A stretch of 37,344 nucleotides of DNA from an uncultured Rhodobacterales bacterium (GTDB taxonomy: Bacteria > Pseudomonadota > Alphaproteobacteria > Rhodobacterales > Rhodobacteraceae): NCBI GenBank assembly GCA_903845215.1, contig CAIMWI010000080.1, positions 1-37,344 of the forward strand, given 5' to 3'. Of this stretch, positions 34,463 to 37,344 are shown piece by piece; position 1 is the first letter of the stretch, and the number at the start of each line of letters is the position of its first letter. Below the pieces are notes generated by a model. It did no database searches. It was not told where the DNA came from and was given only the letters and a program-made list of their open reading frames with translations. A program made the translations under genes and the position numbers.

Positions 34463-34499
34463 GCAGGGAATTTGCAGGGCTTGGCAGGGATCGGCAGGG
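34463..34499. repeat. Four helically phased GCAGGG direct repeats
   Basis: GCAGGG occurs at 34463, 34474, 34484 and 34494: spacings of 11, 10 and 10 bases, one DNA turn each. On the minus strand these read CCCTGC at about -47, -58, -68 and -78 from the predicted leuA leader start. On the plus strand they end 30 bases before the divergent SDR gene. Such phasing puts all copies on one face of the helix, as for cooperative regulator binding. Confidence 0.7.
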
Positions 34500-34528
34500 C
34501 GCTAGGTTTGGTCAAAGCGGGGGGAATG

Positions 34529-35194
34529 ATGCAACAGGCATTGGTGATTGGCGCATCAGGTGGCATCGGGGCGGCGGTGGCCTTGGCCTTGGAAGGGCAT
34601 GGCTACGCCGTCACCCGCCTGTCGCGCAGCGTGGACGGGCTGGATGTGACCGATGAGGCCAGCGTGCAAGGCTGCCTTGACAGGCTGGAGGGTACCTTTA
34701 CCACGGTCTTCGTCGCCACAGGCGCGTTAGAGCTTGGCCCCTATCGCCCCGAAAAATCGCTGCGCGCGGTGGACCCTGCGGCTTTTGCGGCCCAGTTTGC
34801 GCTGAATGCTGCGGGGCCGTTGTTGGTGCTAAAGCACGCCCAACGCCTGATGCCCCGCGATGTGCCTGTCCGTTTTGCGGCCCTGTCAGCGCGGGTTGGA
34901 TCTATCGGCGACAACCATTTGGGCGGTTGGTATGCTTACCGCGCCGCCAAGGCGGCGTTGAACCAGTTGATCCACACCGCAGCCATCGAGGTGGCGCGCA
35001 GTCATCCGCAGTCTGTCATCGTAAGCCTACACCCTGGCACGGTCGACACCGATCTCACCCGCGCCCATCGCGGCGCCCATCCCGCCATGCCCCCCGCCGA
35101 GGCCGCGGCGCATTTGGTGGCCGTGTTGGAGGGTTTGACTCCGGCCCAATCGGGCGGTTTTTATGATTGGCAGGGCAAAGTCGTGCCGTGGTAG
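34529..35194 (+). CDS. Short-chain dehydrogenase/reductase
   Basis: 221-residue SDR. Cofactor motif ALVIGASGGIGAAVALAL at the very N-terminus; catalytic Ser in ALSARVGSIGDN with YAYRAAK (Tyr-x3-Lys), then SLHPGTVDTDLT. It resembles C-factor/CsgA-type short SDRs. ATG 34529 is chosen because the GGGG run has proper spacing to it, while ATG 34526 is only two bases away from the run. It is divergent from the leuA leader and shares the region with the phased repeats. Convergent with the DUF2237 gene, three bases apart. The substrate is unknown. Confidence 0.9.
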   Translation: MQQALVIGASGGIGAAVALALEGHGYAVTRLSRSVDGLDVTDEASVQGCLDRLEGTFTTVFVATGALELGPYRPEKSLRAVDPAAFAAQFALNAAGPLLVLKHAQRLMPRDVPVRFAALSARVGSIGDNHLGGWYAYRAAKAALNQLIHTAAIEVARSHPQSVIVSLHPGTVDTDLTRAHRGAHPAMPPAEAAAHLVAVLEGLTPAQSGGFYDWQGKVVPW

Positions 35195-35197
35195 CGG

Positions 35198-35566
35198 CTA
35201 GTCGGCGCTGTTGGTCTGCAACACCTCTAAAGGCACGATGTCCAACGCGCGGCGGTGGGTTGCGGCAAGGTTCACTTGCGGGGCCGCGCCTTCCTCATGC
35301 GCTTGCAGGAACCGACTGGCGCACAGGCACCAGCGGTCGCCGGGTTTTAGCCCGACAAATCCGTATTCCGGACGCGGGGTGGACAGATCATTGCCAAGGT
35401 ATTTCGAAAGCGCCAGAAACTCGGCCGTCATGACGGCGCAGACGGTGTGTTGGCCGCGATCTTGCGGCCCCGTGTCGCAGCATCCGTTGCGGAAAAAGCC
35501 GGTCATCGGTTCGGTTGAGCAGGGCTGCAACGCGCCCCCCAGCACGTTGAAAGACGGTTCAGGCAT
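35198..35566 (-). CDS. DUF2237 family protein
   Basis: 122-residue protein of the conserved DUF2237 family, function unknown. Family-typical stretches: FNVLGGALQPCSTEPMTGFF, GCCDTGPQDRGQHTVCAVMT, GNDLSTPRPEYGFVGLKPGD, RWCLCASR, and HRRALDIVPLEVL. The conserved cysteines (PCST, GCC, VCAV, WCLC) could bind metal or be redox-active, but nothing here proves it. ATG 35566 (MPEPSFNVLGG) matches the family start; the longer reading begins in the divergent promoter region. Divergent from the Rieske oxygenase gene. Confidence 0.9.
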   Translation of the reverse strand: MPEPSFNVLGGALQPCSTEPMTGFFRNGCCDTGPQDRGQHTVCAVMTAEFLALSKYLGNDLSTPRPEYGFVGLKPGDRWCLCASRFLQAHEEGAAPQVNLAATHRRALDIVPLEVLQTNSAD

Positions 35567-35700
35567 CGCGCACTCCGGATCACTAGGGCAGTTCGGGGCC
35601 AGTTTGCGCTTTTGTTGCGGCAAAGGTCAACGGGCGGTCGCGGGCGCTTGACCTGCGGCTGTGTGTTGCGGATGCTTGGCCCAAAGCACAGGAGGATGCC

Positions 35701-36831
35701 GTGGCCCTGAAAAGCACTGACTTGTCCCAAGCGACCCGCCCCATCCATCAAGCCCGCGCCATGCCTGCGGGTTTTTACACCGACCCCGCCCATTTCGCAC
35801 TGGAACGCGAGGGCCTGTTCCTGCGCCATTGGTTCTTTGTGTGCCGCGACGACATGCTGCCGAACGCGGGCGATTACCGCGCCTTTGACAGCCCCGGTGG
35901 CCCGCTGGTCGCCCTGCGCGGGGCGGATGGGATCTTGCGGGTCTTTGCCAATTACTGCCGCCATCGCGGGTCGATCCTGCTGGAAGGGCAGGGCAACACC
36001 GGCGGTAAGGTCATGTGCCCCTATCACGGGTGGAGCTATCTGAACGATGGCCGCCTGTATGGTTGCCCCGATATGAAAGACGCCGAAGGTTTTGATCGGC
36101 GCGAAAACGGTATGGTCGCATTGGATTGCGAAACATGGGCTGGCTTTGTCTTTGCCCGCTTTGCAACCGATGGCCCAAGCTTGGCCGAACATTTGGGCGA
36201 CCTGCCCGACCGTCTCGCCTCGCACAAGCCCCAAGACATGCGCTGCACGTGGAGTGTGACGCTAGAGCCTGCGTGCAACTGGAAACTGATCTTGGAAAAC
36301 GCGATGGAGACCTATCACACCGGTATTGTCCACCGCGATACGGTGGGGGCGCAAACCTCGCGCACTTTGGCGACGAAGGGGAATTGGATTTGCATTCAGG
36401 TGATCTCGGGCCGCTCGGTTGCCACATTGTCAGATACGATCCCGCCCTTTGATAAGATAGGCGGGCTAGACGCCGATGCGCGAATGGGCACCTATTTCAC
36501 CGTGGCCCTGCCCACGATGCAATTCGCCGTGGCGCAAGATTGCCTGTGGTGGCTGAACGTCACCCCCATTGCCGCTGGCAAATCGCGGCTGGAAATTGGC
36601 GGATGCTTTCCTGTCGCGCGCCTAGCCCAGCCCGATTTTGCCACCCGCGCCGCGCCCTATTACGACCGCTGGGAACGGGTGGGCCGCGAGGATGTGGGCA
36701 TTTTGGAAAAGCAGCAAAAGGCGCTGGCTTCGGCCCTGTATCGCCCCGGCCCGCTGTCGGGGCGCGATGATATGGTGCAGGCCTTGGGCATTTGGGTGCT
36801 GGATCAGCTTGGTCTTTTGACGCAAGCCTGA
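35701..36831 (+). CDS. Rieske non-heme iron oxygenase, alpha subunit
   Basis: 376-residue ring-hydroxylating-type oxygenase. The N-terminal Rieske domain binds 2Fe-2S through CRHRGSILLEG and CPYHGW (C-x-H...C-x2-H, about residues 88-112). The catalytic domain holds the mononuclear iron site in NAMETYHTGIVH (two His), with the third carboxylate ligand probably in GREDVGILEKQQ near residue 330. Start GTG 35701 has AGGAGG five bases before it. No reductase or beta subunit is adjacent, so an electron donor is supplied elsewhere. The layout suits quaternary-amine monooxygenases (GbcA-, stachydrine- or carnitine-type) as well as aromatic substrates; specificity is not decided. Confidence 0.9.
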   Translation: MALKSTDLSQATRPIHQARAMPAGFYTDPAHFALEREGLFLRHWFFVCRDDMLPNAGDYRAFDSPGGPLVALRGADGILRVFANYCRHRGSILLEGQGNTGGKVMCPYHGWSYLNDGRLYGCPDMKDAEGFDRRENGMVALDCETWAGFVFARFATDGPSLAEHLGDLPDRLASHKPQDMRCTWSVTLEPACNWKLILENAMETYHTGIVHRDTVGAQTSRTLATKGNWICIQVISGRSVATLSDTIPPFDKIGGLDADARMGTYFTVALPTMQFAVAQDCLWWLNVTPIAAGKSRLEIGGCFPVARLAQPDFATRAAPYYDRWERVGREDVGILEKQQKALASALYRPGPLSGRDDMVQALGIWVLDQLGLLTQA

Positions 36832-36841
36832 TCACTTCCCC

Positions 36842-36870
36842 TTTACCCAAGCCGCGCCCTTTTCTATAAG
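36842..36870 (+). promoter_or_regulatory. Promoter for the ileS leader transcript
   Basis: TTTACC (36842-36847), a 17-base spacer and TATAAG (36865-36870). The leader ATG begins six bases after the -10 box, so the transcript would start at or next to the AUG, just as for leuA. Confidence 0.6.
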
Positions 36871-36876
36871 GCGGCC

Positions 36877-36927
36877 ATGAGTTTGATATTCGTGATCATC
36901 GCCCGAATTATCGGCCCGGCGTTCTGA
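36877..36927 (+). CDS. ileS leader peptide (Ile-rich, 16 residues)
   Basis: ATG 36877 to TGA 36927 encodes [16 protein letters not shown]: five Ile codons (ATA, ATC, ATC, ATT, ATC) among 16, including the rare ATA. It lies 76 bases upstream of ileS on the same strand. There is no Shine-Dalgarno, and the -10 box is only six bases upstream, implying leaderless translation. A GC-rich stem spans its stop codon. Too short to be a normal gene; an isoleucine-sensing leader peptide is the natural reading. A hydrophobic chance ORF cannot be excluded by sequence alone. Confidence 0.78.
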   Translation: MSLIFVIIARIIGPAF

Positions 36928-36971
36928 GACCAGACGCCGGGACATTGGCGCTTGGCCGCCGCCCTTAATTC
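36905..36971 (+). promoter_or_regulatory. Candidate ileS attenuator structures
   Basis: Stem A: CCCGGCGT (36915-36922), bulged T, CTG (36924-36926), loop AGAC, then CAG and ACGCCGGG (36931-36941); 11 base pairs spanning the leader stop codon. Alternative stem B: GAATTA (36905-36910) in the Ile codons with TAATTC (36966-36971), plus CGGCC (36912-36916) with GGCCG (36954-36958). A and B share bases 36915-36916, so they compete. No U-tract follows stem A. The arrangement parallels that before leuA. Confidence 0.6.
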
Positions 36972-37003
36972 CTCTGCCCAATTCTCCTGCAAGGACTGCC
37001 CCG

Positions 37004-37344
37004 ATGTGCGCTGACACGCCGACCCCCGACTACCGCGACAGTGTTTTCCTGCCCGAAACCGACTTTCCGATGCGCGCGGGCCTGCCCCAGCGCGAACCCG
37101 ATTGGCTGGCGCGGTGGGAACGGATTGGCGTCTATAACCGCCTGCGCGGTAAGGCGGGGCGTGCCGATTTCACGCTGCACGATGGCCCGCCCTATGCCAA
37201 CGGCCATTTGCACATCGGCCATGCGCTGAACAAAGTGCTTAAAGACATGGTGGTGCGCAGCCAGCAAATGATGGGCAAAGATGCGCGCTATGTGCCCGGT
37301 TGGGATTGCCACGGCCTGCCGATCGAATGGAAAATCGAAGAGCA
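37004..37344 (+). CDS. ileS: Isoleucyl-tRNA synthetase (3' end outside window)
   Basis: First 113 codons of a class I aminoacyl-tRNA synthetase charging tRNA-Ile. Seen: [19 protein letters not shown], then [20 protein letters not shown] with the HIGH motif ([10 protein letters not shown]), and [18 protein letters not shown], all characteristic of IleRS rather than ValRS or LeuRS. ATG 37004 has AAGGA eight bases before it. The KMSKS loop, editing domain and tRNA-binding part lie beyond the window. Preceded by a candidate Ile-rich attenuation leader. Confidence 0.96.
   Translation, partial: MCADTPTPDYRDSVFLPETDFPMRAGLPQREPDWLARWERIGVYNRLRGKAGRADFTLHDGPPYANGHLHIGHALNKVLKDMVVRSQQMMGKDARYVPGWDCHGLPIEWKIEE

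Noticed and set aside
34330..34566. 78-codon minus-strand reading overlapping the leuA leader
   Set aside because: It is in another frame from the Leu-rich leader, runs through the phased repeats and the promoter, and has no family features.

Overview
The window looks like a chromosomal core segment of a GC-rich alphaproteobacterium of the order Rhodobacterales. The reasons are the gene families and pairings: DUF1150 next to Hsp20, a GreA/GreB-family protein starting MSRAFVKE, an AsnC-type regulator divergent from trxB, a fused ATP sulfurylase/APS kinase, a YdcH-like DUF465 protein and an mreBCD-mrdA-rodA string. The assignment is inference; there is no rRNA here. I see no tRNA, rRNA, insertion sequence, phage or CRISPR.

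Layout. 0-3.1 kb: 3' part of groEL with a strong terminator, then a tight minus-strand Nudix-Gre-GNAT group. 3.1-7.8 kb: an FMN riboswitch in front of an EamA-type transporter (RibN-like flavin uptake), divergent from a translationally coupled TetR-aruH-aruI operon for arginine transamination and 2-ketoarginine decarboxylation. 7.9-11.4 kb: AsnC-type regulator, trxB and sat/cysC. 11.5-13.3 kb: a frameshifted cytochrome b561-like gene that has also lost heme ligands, a heat-shock pair (hsp20-DUF1150) behind an RpoH-like promoter, and a DUF465 gene. 13.4-16.7 kb: purE-purK, a secreted SH3-like protein and a 2-hydroxyacid dehydrogenase. 16.7-24.1 kb: a minus-strand catabolic group (DadA-like flavoenzyme, iron alcohol dehydrogenase, aldehyde dehydrogenase, glutamine-synthetase-like gamma-glutamyl ligase, EamA transporter). 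A VapC-type toxin-antitoxin pair with its own promoter and operator-like repeat sits inside it. 24.2-31.5 kb: the cell-elongation operon mreB-mreC-mreD-mrdA-rodA, continuing into a DUF1345 membrane protein and a ghrA-like reductase. 31.8-37.3 kb: two short-chain dehydrogenases, leuA, a DUF2237 protein, a Rieske oxygenase and the start of ileS.

The most interesting signals are regulatory and lie in ORFs too short for normal gene calling. leuA is preceded by a 32-codon ORF with six leucine codons near its end, and ileS by a 16-codon ORF with five isoleucine codons. Each ORF starts 6-8 bases after a -10-like hexamer, which would make the mRNA nearly leaderless. Each has a perfect or nearly perfect stem-loop across its stop codon, and each has codon-region sequence complementary to a site downstream of that stem. 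This is the arrangement expected of ribosome-mediated attenuators. Upstream of the leuA leader are four GCAGGG hexamers at helical spacing (11, 10, 10 bases). Other points are the riboswitch-linked flavin transporter, a hairpin that contains the Nudix start codon, the decayed b561 gene, and the toxin-antitoxin module with an uncommon antitoxin architecture.
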